Positions 11,093-23,035 of a DNA stretch of 64,000 nt are shown here, in pieces. The stretch is taken from positions 1 to 64,000 of the forward strand of contig JAYEVK010000104.1 in the NCBI GenBank assembly GCA_036346275.1, written 5' to 3'. Under the pieces are notes generated by a model. The model saw only the letters and a list, made by a program, of their open reading frames with translations. It ran no database searches and had not been told where the DNA came from. This DNA comes from Otatea glauca. Taxonomy: Eukaryota; Streptophyta; Magnoliopsida; Poales; Poaceae. Position 1 is the stretch's first letter, and each line of letters opens with the position of its first letter. The position numbers were made by a program, and so were the translations under genes.

Positions 11093-12700
11093 TGAAAGAC
11101 CATGTGGAGGTTGGCCCATGTTTGTGATGAGCAATTGACAATATTTGAGCTTGTGGTGCATAAGTTTGAGTTTGGATAGTTTGTAAACTGGTTGGGACAA
11201 GTTGTGAACTGGTTGGGATGTGTTGATTAAGTGCATATTGTATTGATTAGATTGCATGTGTTCTTTGGATATTGCTATGTGATGTGTTTTCCTTGTCTAT
11301 GATGGTTGCGGGACTATGGAGCTAGGTCATTGTGAGGCGAAGGAGATCGGGACTAGGCGGGAGAGCTGAGGTCAGACGGCCAAGGTGTCGCCAAAGGCGA
11401 CTAAGGCAGGGAGTAGCTGCAGCCGAGAAGACAAGTGGATGGTGCGGATGCTAACAAGCTCTACTCGGCGAAGGAGGATCGTTGGATCGTAGGTTCGTGG
11501 GTAGGAGTAGTGGTTGAGTTAGTGGTGACCTGAGAGGTGTGTCAAAATCCGTTAAGTTGTTCAGTTTCGGGTCAGCCCATGTATGATTGAGTAAGTGAAT
11601 CCTAGCCCTTGATAAAGTTCCTTGTGGGAGAAGAAAGTCATCCAAGTGTGGAGTTTGCTTCCAGTGTGCTATAAATAGAGGAGGAGAGAGTGTCTCTCCT
11701 GAAGGTTTTGATGATTCTAGTGCTTATTTGAGCTTTGCCCACTTTATTGTGAGGCTTTGTAAACCTTCCTCTATAAAATAAAAGTTTCATTTCTCTATTC
11801 TGAATTTACCTTCAGCATTTACATTATGCTTTAAATTCAACATTTAATTTCTTGCAAGTTACTTTCTACACATCTAAATTTGCCTCCTCTCCTTCTAAGT
11901 GCTTTTGAATCTTGTGCCAAGGATGAAAGATTGCTAGATGAATATTCTATAGATTATATCTCAATCATCTAGGCAATCTACAACCTCTTCTTTTGAGTTT
12001 CTGAAAGAAACTGATCTTTATACTTAGTAGAAGGAAGATCCTTGAAGATCGGGTTCTTGTTTGTCTGAAGGGTTGTTTCTTAGTGTTCTTACTTGCTGTG
12101 ATATGTGGGAGGTCATCTAAGATCATCGTGATCATCAATATCCCACGAGCAAGCTAAGGGTGAAGTTTGTGTTCTTGACCCAGTTTTGGTGCAGCATTTG
12201 TTAAACTGGAAAAAGGTCAGAACCTTGACATCAATCCTTGCGACTGTAGGTTGGAATAAGTTCCTAACATCCATAGGAAGGCGCACACAAAGTTTCTGCG
12301 GTTTTGGATCAGCCGATCAAAAGTTACATCAATTTTTCGTTTTGAGATCGTGCTGATTTACTATTCACTCGAACACTATTCACTCAAGCAATGTTCATCC
12401 GACCTCTTACGGTCGGGGCCTGTTGTTCAAATCATTCATCCGACCAGTTTAGAGTTTTTGCTCACCCAGACCAGTTCGGTTTTTTATTATTCATCGAACC
12501 TCACGGTCGATAGTCTTTATTCATCCGACCTCAATATGTTAGTTATCTTTGTTCGTCCAATCTCAACTAGTTGATGCTCTGTTCATCCGATCACCTATTG
12601 ATTATTCGGTCTTTCTATCATTCTTTTGGTGGTTTGAATTTTAGGGAAATTTTATTTGGCTTCTATTCACCCCCCCTCTAGTCGCCTTTTTGGTCGTTCA
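11093..12700 (+). repeat. 5' LTR of copia B
   Basis: The LTR starts TGAAAGACCATG and ends GTTCA, followed by the primer site. At 1608 bp it is shorter than the LTR of elements A and A' because it lacks most of the CCGACC minisatellite, so B belongs to another subfamily. It holds a TATA box at 11670-11678, an AATAAA signal at 11777-11782 and a short CCGACC-rich stretch at 12390-12600. The partner LTR is 25347-26472 plus 46618-47091. Confidence 0.92.
11670..11678 (+). promoter_or_regulatory. LTR TATA box (copia B)
   Basis: TATAAATAG, about 100 bp before an AATAAA polyadenylation signal (11777-11782). This spacing implies a short R region. The same motif is at 25906-25914 in the 3' LTR. Confidence 0.75.
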
Positions 12701-12702
12701 AT

Positions 12703-12714
12703 TGGTATCAGAGC
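12703..12714 (+). other. primer binding site, tRNA-Met type
   Basis: TGGTATCAGAGC, complementary to the 3' end of plant initiator tRNA-Met, lies two bases after the LTR end. It fixes element orientation and the LTR boundary. Confidence 0.92.
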
Positions 12715-12756
12715 CCGGTTTTGCTTTTTTATAGATCTTGATCGGTCTCAAAAGCC

Positions 12757-14652
12757 ATGGCGATAGACAAGTATTCCACCAAGCCTCCTATCTTTTTAGG
12801 AGTTGATTTTCCTTTCTGGAAGTCGAGAATAGAGTCATACATTACAGCCTAGGGCTTCCTGATTTGGCAGAAGGTGAAGGTCCCATATGAGGTTCACGCA
12901 ATGGAAACGTCACGATCGGTAATATAGTGACCTTGAGGCCAACTCTAAGGCAAGGAACATCCTCATACAGGGCCTTAGCCGCAGTGAGTACGACATGATC
13001 TCTCACCTACGATCCGCTCACTAGATCTGGGTGACCCTCGATGCTTACCATGAGGGCACTACCCAGGTCAAGACGGTGAGACAAGATAAATACAAGTGTG
13101 ACTACAACAAATTAGAGCAGCACACTGGTGAGACCCTTGATGAGAGTTTTGGTCGGTTCATAGAGATTTTGAGCGATCTCTGTGTAGTTAGTTGCACATA
13201 CTTTGACTCAGAGAACACTCGATACGTTTTGACCGCACTTGATCTTCGGGTTTGGGAGATGAATGTGACCACCATCAAGGACACCACAGACTTATTGACT
13301 CTAACTCTTGATGGGCTTTATTCCCACCTCAAGACTCATGAGATCGAAGTCGTCTCTCGTAAGACGAAGTCGCGGTCAATGGCCTTGGTCACCGATCCCA
13401 TTGGATCCTGTTCCGAGACTTCAGTTGGGTTCTCCCTTTCTTCCCTTTGCGAGCTAAGCGATGAACAGCTAAAAAAATTTCCAAAAAATGAGCTTGCTCT
13501 TTTAGCCCACAAATTTTCTCATGACTACAAGAGGGTGAGGGATAGAAAGAAGTGGCATCATCACCGCTTGAGTGTGGTGGCCCCAACCACATTGGACGAA
13601 TTTCCCAAGGCGGTGAAGGGCAAGAACGACTCGGGAGTTTAGAAAGAATGCGACATCAACAAGAACCACAACAATAAGCATGTCGTTCGTGACCCAGCGC
13701 GTGAGAAGAAGTACCACAACTTCTCGAAGAACAAAAAGCTCTTCCAACGCGTCTTCGTCGCACTTGACGACATCAACCTCTCCGACCCGGAGACCTGGAG
13801 CGACGAGGGCGAGGATGATCCACAAGAGAAGAACAAAGACGGCAATGATTTCACCAGGATGTGTTTCATGGTGGACGTTAATGGCATCAGTGACTCGGAC
13901 GAGGTACCCTCCTTGACCAGCTCAATGAAGCTTTCTACAAATTAGAGAAATTTCATGCTAGAGCTAGAGCTAGGTGTATGAAGTTAGAGAAGGAAGTAGG
14001 TACTTTAACTCACAAGTTAGCTTCTCTTCGATCATATTCCTCCTGAGATTCTGATGATTGTACTCTTTGCAATGCCTTGCTTGTGGAGCTTGAGAACCTA
14101 AGGACTATGCATGATAGTGCGGTTTCTCAGCTTGAGATTCTTAGGTCGGAGAATGCTAGCATGTGTTCTATTGATGCTATTCCTGTAGATGCTAGTTTTC
14201 TTCATGCTCACACTAGTGCATCGTGTGGAAATTGCCCTAAATTGCTTGCTGAAATTGATGTCATGAGCACTCACCTTAGGAAGGTATCTACTAGAAATAA
14301 TGAACTTGAATTGCATTCTTCTAAGGACTCGGTCAGCATATGTGAGGGCTGTAGGCAACTAAAACTTGACAATGAGTCCTTAAATATCAAGTGTGTTGAA
14401 CTTGCTAAGGACATACTAGTTAAGTCACAAGAAAATTGCTTACGATGTGCTGAGATTGAGGGGGACTTGAATAAAATCCAAGTTGAGCTTAGGAAGAAGC
14501 TTGAGGCCCAGACCCTTAGGATTAGAAATTCCCCTTGCGTTTCTTGTGAGGCCCTCAAGGTTGAGGCAGCCGTGCTGAGGGAGAAAAATACACGTACTGG
14601 TAGTTCTTCCTTATCTGCCTCTTCTTCGTCTTCTTCCCCTTGTTCTTCCTGA
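12757..14652 (+). pseudogene. copia B gag (capsid and coiled-coil region)
   Basis: Gag packages the element RNA into particles. The start ATG at 12757 opens with MAIDKYSTKPPIF, the same start as in element A' (62442). An in-frame TAG follows after about 30 codons (near 12852), then more stops to about 12970. The main frame 13031-13642 carries the UBN2-type copia gag core (FGRFIEILSDL, LTALDLRVWEM, LYSHLKTHEIEVVSRK). The zinc knuckle at about 13560-13610 is damaged by a frameshift. The frame 14077-14652 is a hydrophilic, leucine-patterned coiled-coil region ending in a serine-rich run. Element A' keeps this region open (63120-64000). Confidence 0.85.
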
Positions 14653-14960
14653 GCCTCTCTCTTCCAGGAGTGTGAGTATCTCATAAGAACTCTTGAGAAG
14701 TTTGTAGGAGGCAAGAAGAAGCTCAATCACATTCTAGACCAGTCTAAGATTAGTCAATTTAATCAAGGTCTAGGATTTAACTACTTGGAGCACGCTAGAG
14801 TTCATCTTCCTATCATTGTGCGTGGCTCCAAGAGTGGAGAGATTGTGGTTGCTCCCAGGATGAGCACTACTATGTTTAGGTTTGCTGGGATTGTCCATGG
14901 GACCTCTAACCAGAAGGTTGCTTTCCCTGCTGCTTCTGCCTCTAGAAGGCGAAGTGCACA

Positions 14961-15002
14961 TGCACCTACTGTCAGAAGGATGGTCATCTAGCAGATTTCT
15001 GC
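14961..15002 (+). pseudogene. second CCHC zinc knuckle of copia B
   Basis: The residues CTYCQKDGHLADFC form a CX2CX4HX4C knuckle between the coiled-coil region and the protease. A first knuckle (CFECGGPNHIRANC in element A', 63249-63290) lies before the coiled coil. The surrounding frame (14785-14991) is open for only a short distance. The rest of 14653-15500 is linker with stops. Confidence 0.75.
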
Positions 15003-15502
15003 TTTAAGCGTGCCAAGATCACAAGACACGACGTGTTCGTGCCCTTAGGGTATTGAGTCATCCCCATACTGCGAGTGCTCCTAAGGCACACACTTGTGCT
15101 AAATAGAATAGAGTATCGCTTTGTTTTTGGGAAAAGTTCGGGACTTGGATTTCATGCTGTTCATTTGAGTTTTCGTCCTAGATCTGCTCTTGGTCAGTCT
15201 CTCCACCGTCATTTTGATATTCCACGTGTTTCTCCTTGAGGTAGATATCAGTGATGCAAGGTGTTTCCTAGTAGGAGATTTGGGCGACCTTCTTGGGATG
15301 GTCGGCCTTTGCGACGACGGGCCAACCCGACTCGACTTCGATTTTTACGCTAGGTGCATACGGTCTTGTGAGAGTAGAGCGTCAAAGAGACACTAGAGTC
15401 CAGTCTTTTGCTTCTGTGGCTGGTACTTTGAGATGTTGTGTGGTTCAGTATTGGGTTCCTAGATCTTCTCTTTGTCCTAGTGCTAAGTAATCTCTCTCTC
15501 TC

Positions 15503-15910
15503 TTGAGTGTTGACCAGGTTCGTAGGATGGGGAAGGGAGAGATATGGATTGTTGACTCCGGTTATTCTCGTCATATGACCGGAGACTCTAGATGGTTCTC
15601 TTCCCTAGTCCGAGCTCCCGGTGATGAGTTGATCACTTTTGAAGACGCTTCTTCTGGTAGAGTCATTGCCAAAGGTATCGTCTGCATTAATAACAATTTC
15701 ATTCTTAAGGACGTTGCGTTAATGAGTAAGCTGCAATATAATTTACTTTCTGTCTCTCAGCTTATCGTTGACTCTTTTGAGGTAAGCTTCAAGAGTAGCG
15801 TATGTAAAATCCTTGATTCATCAGGGGAGTTAGTTTGCGGGATTTCTAGATTTGGGAGAGTCTTCGGTGCTAATTGTTTTGCTTTTTTGGAGACTCTCTT
15901 CGTTGTTTGA
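15503..15910 (+). pseudogene. copia B aspartic protease
   Basis: The frame contains WIVDSGYSRHMTGD (from about 15545), the retropepsin active-site motif D-S/T-G of copia elements, in which Y replaces the usual C or A. Downstream LKDVALMSKLQYNLLSVSQL is the conserved region that follows the protease in grass copia polyproteins. The frame ends at 15910, where a frameshift separates it from the integrase. Confidence 0.85.
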
Positions 15911-16810
15911 TTGCTTCAGAGTCCCATGATCTCTCCTTCTGGCATAGGAGATTAGGTCACATTGGCTTCAACCACTTGACCAAAGTTAGCAACCATGATC
16001 TCGTTTGTGATTTGCCTAAACTCAAGATGGTCAAAGACTTAGTTTGCTCTCCTTGCCGACAAGGCAAGATGGTTGCTACTTCTCATCCTCCGATCCTCAT
16101 TGTGATGGTGATGCACCGGGACAGCTTTTACATATGAATCTTTGTTGGTCGGCTAGAGTGCGATCGTGAGTGGGAAGTGGTATGTTCTTTTCATTGTTGA
16201 TGATTTTTTGAGGTATTCTTCGGTGTTTTTCAAGGTCTCGAAAGATGAGTCTTTTACCCATTTCAAAGGTTTGGTCCATAGGTTGTCTATTGAGCTCCCT
16301 TGTGCTTTACGAGCTATACGCAGTGATAATGGCACGGAGTTCAAGAACTCCTACTTTGAGAGCTTTTGTGAGGAGTTAGGCATAGAGCATCAGTTTTCCT
16401 CTCCATACGTCCCTCAGCAAAATGTCATAGTGGAAAGGAAGAACAGGACCTTGATCGAAATAGTGAGGGCGATGCTAGGCAGTACAATCTTTGCTAGGAA
16501 GTTTTGGGCTGAGGCTATAACTACTACTTGTCATGTGTCTAGTCGAGTATTCTTGAGAGCACATTTGCATCGCACTTCTTGAGAGTTGAGATCTGGGCAA
16601 AAGCCTAGTGTTTCTCATTTTTATGTCTTTAGTTGCAAGTGTTTTATTTTGAAGTACGGAAACCTAGATAAGTTTTAGTCTCTTTCTTTTAATGGCATTT
16701 TCTAGGTTACTCGACTTCTTCTCGTAGCTATAGGGTGCAGGTTGTGATGCGAATAGGATCATAGATACCGTGACGTGACCTTTGATGAGGCTAGCCCAAG
16801 AGTTAGACAC
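15874..16810 (+). pseudogene. copia B integrase
   Basis: The N-terminal zinc region (HRRLGHIGFNHL ... CSPCRQGKM) is at 15930-16070. The catalytic core frame 16166-16582 retains all three acidic positions: VDDF, SDNGTEF and the E of VERKNRTL. A frameshift near 16140 separates the two parts, and a stop at about 16580 cuts the core from the C-terminal region (16600-16810), which is degraded. This is the best preserved integrase in the window, but it cannot be made as one protein. Confidence 0.87.
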
Positions 16811-17208
16811 GACATATTAGGCTCTTCTTCTTTCTGAGACCATTTTTGTAGAGGATGAGGAAGATGGAGATGATGGTATTCCATTTGATCGATCCGTCTA
16901 CACGAGATGCCTTACATTTGATTTGCATCTCGGAGACCATCCTTACCTTGAGACTCTCCTTGTAGTGGCTTTGTTCCTACCTCTTACGTGCATGAGGTAG
17001 AGGCGCTTCTATTTCTGGACCTCCCGGCCATATTCAAAGACGTCATCCACCTGATTAGATCATTGTCGATCTGTTTGAGCATATCACATACTCAAAATAA
17101 GATTTGTCTAGTTTCTGCCTCCACTCAGCCTTTGTTGCCTCTTTTTAGTAGAAGGATGTTTCTCACGTATTATCCGATGAGTCTTGGATTAATGCTATGC
17201 ATGAGGAA
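16811..17208 (+). pseudogene. copia B integrase-RT linker, degraded
   Basis: The region matches 1420-1800 of element A and joins integrase to RT. It is out of frame throughout. It ends at GAGGAA, the target of the element D insertion, and resumes at 22364. Confidence 0.65.
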
Positions 17209-17989
17209 TGATGAGGACATCACTACTATAGATATGACCACATTTGGTTATGCCAACTCCAACACATCATCCACGGGCCAAGAAAAGAGAGATATCAAAT
17301 CCATCACGTTCTGGAATTCGATTCGGCCTACGAATACCAGTCTAAAGTAAAACACGCATAACTTTTGCATACAGTGTCCGATTGGAGAGTTCTTGTACTT
17401 CATTGAAAGTTTACAACAAGACCTTCCAAATGGGTCTAGCCCCAGCTCCAGATTCATCGTGGATCAGTCAAAATCATCAAAACAATACACTACAATACAG
17501 TTTTGGGCTGTTTCGGGCCTTGTAAGCGTGTGGGGGCCCAAGCCCATGTTGTGTGCACCCCCCTGATGCACACAACCCTAGGACGTCCCTCTCATGTCCC
17601 TCCCTCTTATAAACTCAGTAGCCGCCGCTTTAAACATTTGGGTTTTATTTGATTACTTTAGCCAAGTGCAAACTTTGAGTCTTCGAGTTGTGCTGGACAG
17701 CCACCTTGTCAAGACCTTCAATAGAACCCTCCTTGTTTTGCCTTCATTCATATTTACAATTTCAGACTGCTTTTACTATTGTTCTTGCTTGTTCTTCGGT
17801 TGCTTGCAGGAATTGAACCTCGTGTTCAGGTTGATCGTGACCACGGTAAGATCAATAACCCTCCGGAGTTGGTTTAGCGATTGCTAAGGCGCATCGTCAT
17901 TGTACGTTGTACTCGGATTATGAAAGTCAGTTTCCACCAAATCGATAGTTATCGCTCTCATCGAAAGATCAGGACACAACCTTACATCA
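17209..17989 (+). repeat. 5' LTR of element D
   Basis: TGATGAGGACATC ... CTTACATCA, 781 bp, followed at once by the primer site. It matches 21577-22363. TATAAACTC near 17610 is a possible TATA box. Confidence 0.92.
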
Positions 17990-17991
17990 GG

Positions 17992-18003
17992 TGGTATCAG
18001 AGC
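17992..18003 (+). other. primer binding site of element D
   Basis: TGGTATCAGAGC, an exact tRNA-Met type primer site two bases after the LTR. Confidence 0.9.
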
Positions 18004-19657
18004 GCCAAGTTGCTCTGTGAGAGATTGATCAGTAGATTAGTTTTTGTTTCTGTCCTAAATTGAAAATTACTCCATAAAAATTCAACCTTTAGATTCAATC
18101 AGGTATTTTAGTGAGTTTTGTTAGGTTTTGATCTATTAGAGACCTTGTTTGACTTGCTGATCGTTTTTCCTTCGTGTAGCTTTTCTTTCATTCTGTCTAG
18201 TCCATCGTTTTGTTCATAACTTTTGCATACGAGTTCGGATTCTAGTGTTTTTACACTTTCCTAAAACCTGGGAACGATCTCTACAAAAACCTAGTTGGGC
18301 ATGGACTCTTATTCGGAGCCAAATTTGTTTAATCTGAATGTCAAAGTTGGTGAAGCAAGTTGTACTTCAATCCGGATCGGTTCGGTATTTTGATCATAAT
18401 TCTCACGTCTGAACTCCGATTGAGAAGTTTTTATACTTTCTTGAATCCTTAAAGAGTCCTCTACAAAAATGTTTTGGGTGTCCTTTGTGATTCGAATCCT
18501 TCAAACCGAATTTGATTCGTATTCGAATCGGTCTCGTCAAGCTGAAATTGGGACTATTCTGTGCTGTTCGGTTTTGAGCCATAACTTCCACATCCGAGCT
18601 TCAAATTGCGTGTTCGTGTACTCTATTGAAAGCTGAGGACATAAGCTTCATTTCTTTCCATAGTGATCCTTCCAAATTCGGTGGTTTTCAAACTTTAATC
18701 GGGACGACAACTCTGCTGCCCTAGAAACATTGAATTTGGGTTACTTTCTTCAATTGGTATTCTATCTTTGTTCCTTTGAGTTGGTTGAGTCCATAAGCAT
18801 ATACAAACCATAAAACTCCAAAAATATCAGTACACATACCTTTGGGAAACAATTCATCCTTTGCGAATAATTTGATCCCGATTGAGACTAGCTATTTGAT
18901 ATTGTTTCGGGCTGCTCTACTTGATACATTGCATAATTTTGATTTATCATATCATACTATCTTGTGACATCAAGTTAGGGATTCCAAAACTTTGTTCATA
19001 CTAGTGTTGGCCGAAAGTCACCAAAAAAAAGAGAAAGGAAGAGACAAAAGGCAAAAAAAGAAAAGGAAAAAGAAAAAAAAGAGAAAGAATAGTGGCTGGC
19101 AGCACTACATTGAGCGAAACCCTAATTTGTGTTCATTATTTTTAAATTGTGCAATTGTATTAATTTATGAGCAATGTTGTGCCCTTTCACCTTTTTCTGA
19201 AACAATTAGCTAGCGTCTCTCCATAACTTATACAACACGAGCTTTGGTGCTGGAATTATTATTTTTAGCTCATTCCATTGGTTTCATTAAGTTCCATCAT
19301 CTTTGCGCATGAGTTGTCTTGAAATTCACTTTATCTTTGAGATTGGCAACTAGGGCTTGTGAATTCTAGTTTTGGTCATTACTTACATTACAATAACTAG
19401 AATTATCAGTTTGCATAGGAAATAATTATAACCTACCTAGCTCCACATATTCTACCTAAATGCGTTTGTTCGATCCATTGGCAATCGCAATCCAATCTTG
19501 GAGAACTTTTGACACCACCAACGATCGACAACACCAGTTGCATGGTAAGAACTTGTAAGAGCTTTGGTTAAAGCTTGAGAGATGAGAGACTTTTCACCAC
19601 ATCCTATGTAGTGAAAAGTACATCATACTTGTGATTTGTTTCTTGTCTTCACTAAAA
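18004..19657 (+). other. element D leader, non-coding
   Basis: A 1.65-kb untranslated leader between primer site and gag. It contains an A/G-rich tract (19020-19090) of AAAAAGAGAAAGG-like sequence. Short frames here have no recognisable domain. Confidence 0.65.
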
Positions 19658-20258
19658 ATGGCAGGTTCTCAACATCGTAGTGCTTGGGCCAATAGCATCC
19701 TAGGAGAAGAGGTAGTTCACACTACGAGATACGAAGAGCGTCTGAGCGACTTCATCATCACGGGAGGTACGGCAATATAGCACACGTACCACAAGTAAGA
19801 TCACCGTACCCATTTTTAGTGGTAAATATGATCCTGAAGGGTATCTTACTTGGGAATTAGCTGTCGAACAATCATTTGATAAACATGGAATTCTTGAGCA
19901 TGATAAGGTTAGGGTTGTTACTAATGGATTTACTGATTATGCTGCCCTTTGGTGGAATGATTATATATGTAAAAATCAGGACATCCCTAGCACATGGATT
20001 AAATTGAAGAAAATTATGCGAGCTAGATTTGTTCCTTCATATTTTGCTCGCCAATTACGGAATGAATTGCAATGTCTAAAACAAGGTAGTAAAACAGTGG
20101 ATGAGTACTACCAAGAATTTCAGCATAGATCTTTGCGTTGTGGGTTAGAAGAGACTGAAAAGAATCAAATGAATAACTTTTATTTTGGACTAAATTTTGA
20201 TATTCAGATCATGATATCTTGTAAAGAATTCGATCAATTCTATGTCATGTTTGCTTAA
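19658..20258 (+). pseudogene. element D gag (Retrotrans_gag type)
   Basis: A start at 19658 (MAGSQHRSAWANS) stays open for about 40 codons to a TAG near 19778. The main gag frame is displaced by a frameshift and runs from about 19800 to 20258. It has the Retrotrans_gag signature of Ty3/gypsy elements: FSGKYDPEGYLTWE, ALWWNDY, then FVPSYFARQLRNELQCLKQG and VDEYYQEF. No zinc knuckle follows. The start was chosen because it is the first ATG in good context before the domain. Confidence 0.8.
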
Positions 20259-21576
20259 TCTTTCACGTTAAGATGAAATAAAAATACGAGAGAAGACAAT
20301 CAACTATAGTTCAAGCTCGTACAAAGTTAGATGCTACTCTGTTGCATGCACTACACGAAACCTAATGAGCCTACACCTTGAGCATGCGAGAGAAATACCA
20401 GAAAATTCGAGTGAAGTAGAGGATAACACATGTGAGGATGATTCCACTAATATAATCCAATCTACTTCTGTTGTTGTTGTTCCATGTGATATGCAGGTTA
20501 CTTCTAAAGAAGGGGAGCTACAACCTGAAAACCTACATTATCAAGTGAAAGTTTTGAGGTACCTATTTCTTTTGAGGAGGACGCTAATGACCATGGTACA
20601 GATATGATTTTACAGCACGAAAGGAAGCTAATTTGTGAGTATATTCCTACTGTACTTAATTTTAGTGAGTTACCACCTTGTGCCACAATTGTAGAACCAT
20701 GTGATGAATTGTATGCTTATAATTTTGATCATGTGGTGCTCATTACGTATAAGGAAGTGATAGCTAGAATATCCCCTACCACTGTTTTGTGCTATATCAT
20801 GTTGAATGAACCTGTTAGCTTGAATTGTGCTATGGATAAGATTTCTAAAATTTCATGTCTTGTTGCTTGCTATTTTGGGCAATCCTAGTTATGCATAAAA
20901 GCTTGTTTCATGTAAGGCACCATCAAATATTTCTGATATGTGTGATACCCATAGCTTGCTACCTCAGCATGTCGTAGTTGATAAGTGGAAACCCATTAAA
21001 ATTGTGTCACCATTGTTGGGATGGTTTGATATTTGCTTGTTTACAATCTGATCATATGAATGAGCTTTGCTTGTTACCAAAACTTGTAGTTTTGCCCATC
21101 TATGTTATTGAGCGAGGCTTACAAAACATGAGTATTCTTTTTCTAAGGACAGGGATAGAAATGTGCTTTACTTATATTTGCAAAATAAGTTGCAAATTGA
21201 ATCATGTTAATATTTATGTTATATACTTCACTTATAATCACAAATTGAGTTGCAAAATTGTCAAGAAAGGGCTTTGCTTAAATCGATTTCCTCATTTGTT
21301 GTTATATAAGTAGCATAACGTGAAACCAAAAGAACAATGGAATATGGGATATATACATATATGTTGCGTACCGTTGTTCTTTTTGTTGCTATTTCTTTTC
21401 CATCTTTTCCAACACCGAGGATGGTTTTCCTTCAAGGAGGAGGAAGCATCTAAGAGTGTTAGCATTCATCAAGCCTTTATGTGCTGGAAACAAGTGTTGA
21501 GCTATGTGGATGATTATCGGGGACGAGCTAAAAGTTGAGCATGAGTCGAGGATAACTCAAATTCAAGAAGGGAGGA
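20259..21576 (+). other. element D 3' internal region, no pol
   Basis: About 1.3 kb with short frames (20365-20607, 20604-20888, 20978-21313). None shows protease, RT, RNase H or integrase motifs. They may be relics of a gag extension or an additional frame of the helper family. I do not recognise them. Confidence 0.5.
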
Positions 21577-22363
21577 TGATGAGTACATCACTACTACGGA
21601 TATGACCATATTTGGTTGTGCCTCCGGATACGACCTCGGATATGACCATATTCAAGAAGATAGAGATATCAAATCCATCACGTTACGGAATCGATTCGGC
21701 CTCCAGATACCAGCTTGAAGTAAAACACACATAACTTTTGCATACAGTGTCCGATTGGAGAGTTCTTATACTTGATTGAAAGTTTACAACGAGACCTTTC
21801 CAATGGATCTGATCCCAGCTCTAGATTCATCGTGGATCAGTTGAAATCATCAAAATAATACACTACAATACAGTTTTAGGCTGTTTCGGGCCTTGTAAGC
21901 GTTTGGGGGCCTAAGCCCAAGTTGTGTGCGCCCCCCTGGCTGCACACAACCCTAGGACGTCCCTCTCACATCCCTCCCTCTTATAAACTCAGTAGTCGCC
22001 GCTTTAGACACTTAGGTTTTGTTTGATTAGTTTAGCCAAGTGCAAACTTTGAGTCTTCGAGTTGTGCTGGACAGCCACCTTGTCAAGACCTTCAATAGAA
22101 CCCCTCCCTGTTTTGCCTTCATTCATAATTGCAATTTAAGATTGCTTTTACTATTGTTCTTGCTTGTTCTTCGGTTGCTTGCAGGAATTGAACCTCGTGC
22201 TCAGGTTGATCATGCCCACGTCAAGATCAATAACCCTCTGGAGTTGGTTTAGATATTGTAAAGGCGCATCGTCGTCGTACGTTGTAGTCCGATCGTCAAA
22301 GTCAGTTCCACCAAATCGATAGTTATCGCTCTCATCGAAAGATTGGGACACAACCTTACATCA
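21577..22363 (+). repeat. 3' LTR of element D
   Basis: TGATGAGTACATC ... CTTACATCA, 787 bp, bounded by the polypurine tract on the left and the AGGAA duplication on the right. Confidence 0.92.
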
Positions 22364-23035
22364 AGGAACTTGAGAACTTCGAGAGAAACAAGGTATGGTA
22401 GCTTGTTGAGCTCACATCATGTCATAATGTCATTGGGACCAAGTGAGTGTTAAAGAACAAGCAGAGTGAGGATGGGGTTGTCATCAAGAATAAGGTTAGG
22501 CTAGTTGCACAGGGTTTCACTTAGGTTGAGAGTCTTGACTTTGAGGAGACTGTTGCCCCTGTAGCTAGACTAGAAGCTATTATGATCCTGGTTGCATTTT
22601 CTGTATCCAAGGGCTTCAAGCTTTATCAAATGGATGTGTGAGTGCATTCCTCAATGGATATATTGAGGAAGAGGTGTATGTCAGGCAGCCTCTAGGATTC
22701 GAGAACCCCAAATACCCAAATCATGTCTTGAAGCTTTACAAAGCCTTATATGGACTTAAGTAGGCCCCTAGAGCTTGGTATGAGAGGCTTAAGTCCTATC
22801 TTCTTAGTCTTTGTTTTAAGATGGTATAGAAGACAAGAATATGTTCATCAGACACCAGGATACTCATTTTCTCCTTGTCCAGAATTATGTGGATGATATT
22901 ATCTTTGGTGGCTCTTCGCACTCTCTTGTGTCTCAGTTTTAAGAGGTAATGAGCACAGAGTTCGAGATGAGCATGATGGGCAAGTTGAGCTACTTCCTCG
23001 GCTTTTAGATCAAGCAGACTCGGGAGAGAACATTC
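22364..23035 (+). pseudogene. copia B reverse transcriptase
   Basis: The sequence resumes where 17208 left off. It contains SEDGVVIKNKVRLVAQGF, LDFEETVAPVARLEAI, GFKLYQMDV, FLNGYIEEEVYVRQPLGFE and LYKALYGLK, and the active site NYVDDIIFGGSS (YVDD at 22886-22897). Stops (for example near 22440, 22523, 22761 and 22829) and one or more frameshifts interrupt it. Confidence 0.87.

Larger units (their letters stand above)
17209..22363 (+). mobile_element. non-autonomous LTR retrotransposon D (gag only), nested in copia B
   Basis: The element has two LTRs (17209-17989 and 21577-22363), a tRNA-Met type primer site at 17992-18003, a polypurine tract at about 21566-21576 (AAGAAGGGAGGA) and 5-bp target duplications AGGAA at 17204-17208 and 22364-22368. 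It splits copia B just before RT. The internal part encodes a Ty3/gypsy-like gag and no protease, RT or integrase, so movement would depend on a helper. Total length is 5155 bp. The LTRs differ by substitutions and by a rearranged stretch near their 5' ends. Confidence 0.93.

Noticed and set aside
19020..19090. A/G-rich tract as a polypurine tract or functional motif
   Set aside because: It lies in the middle of element D's leader, far from an LTR. The real polypurine tract is at 21566-21576.
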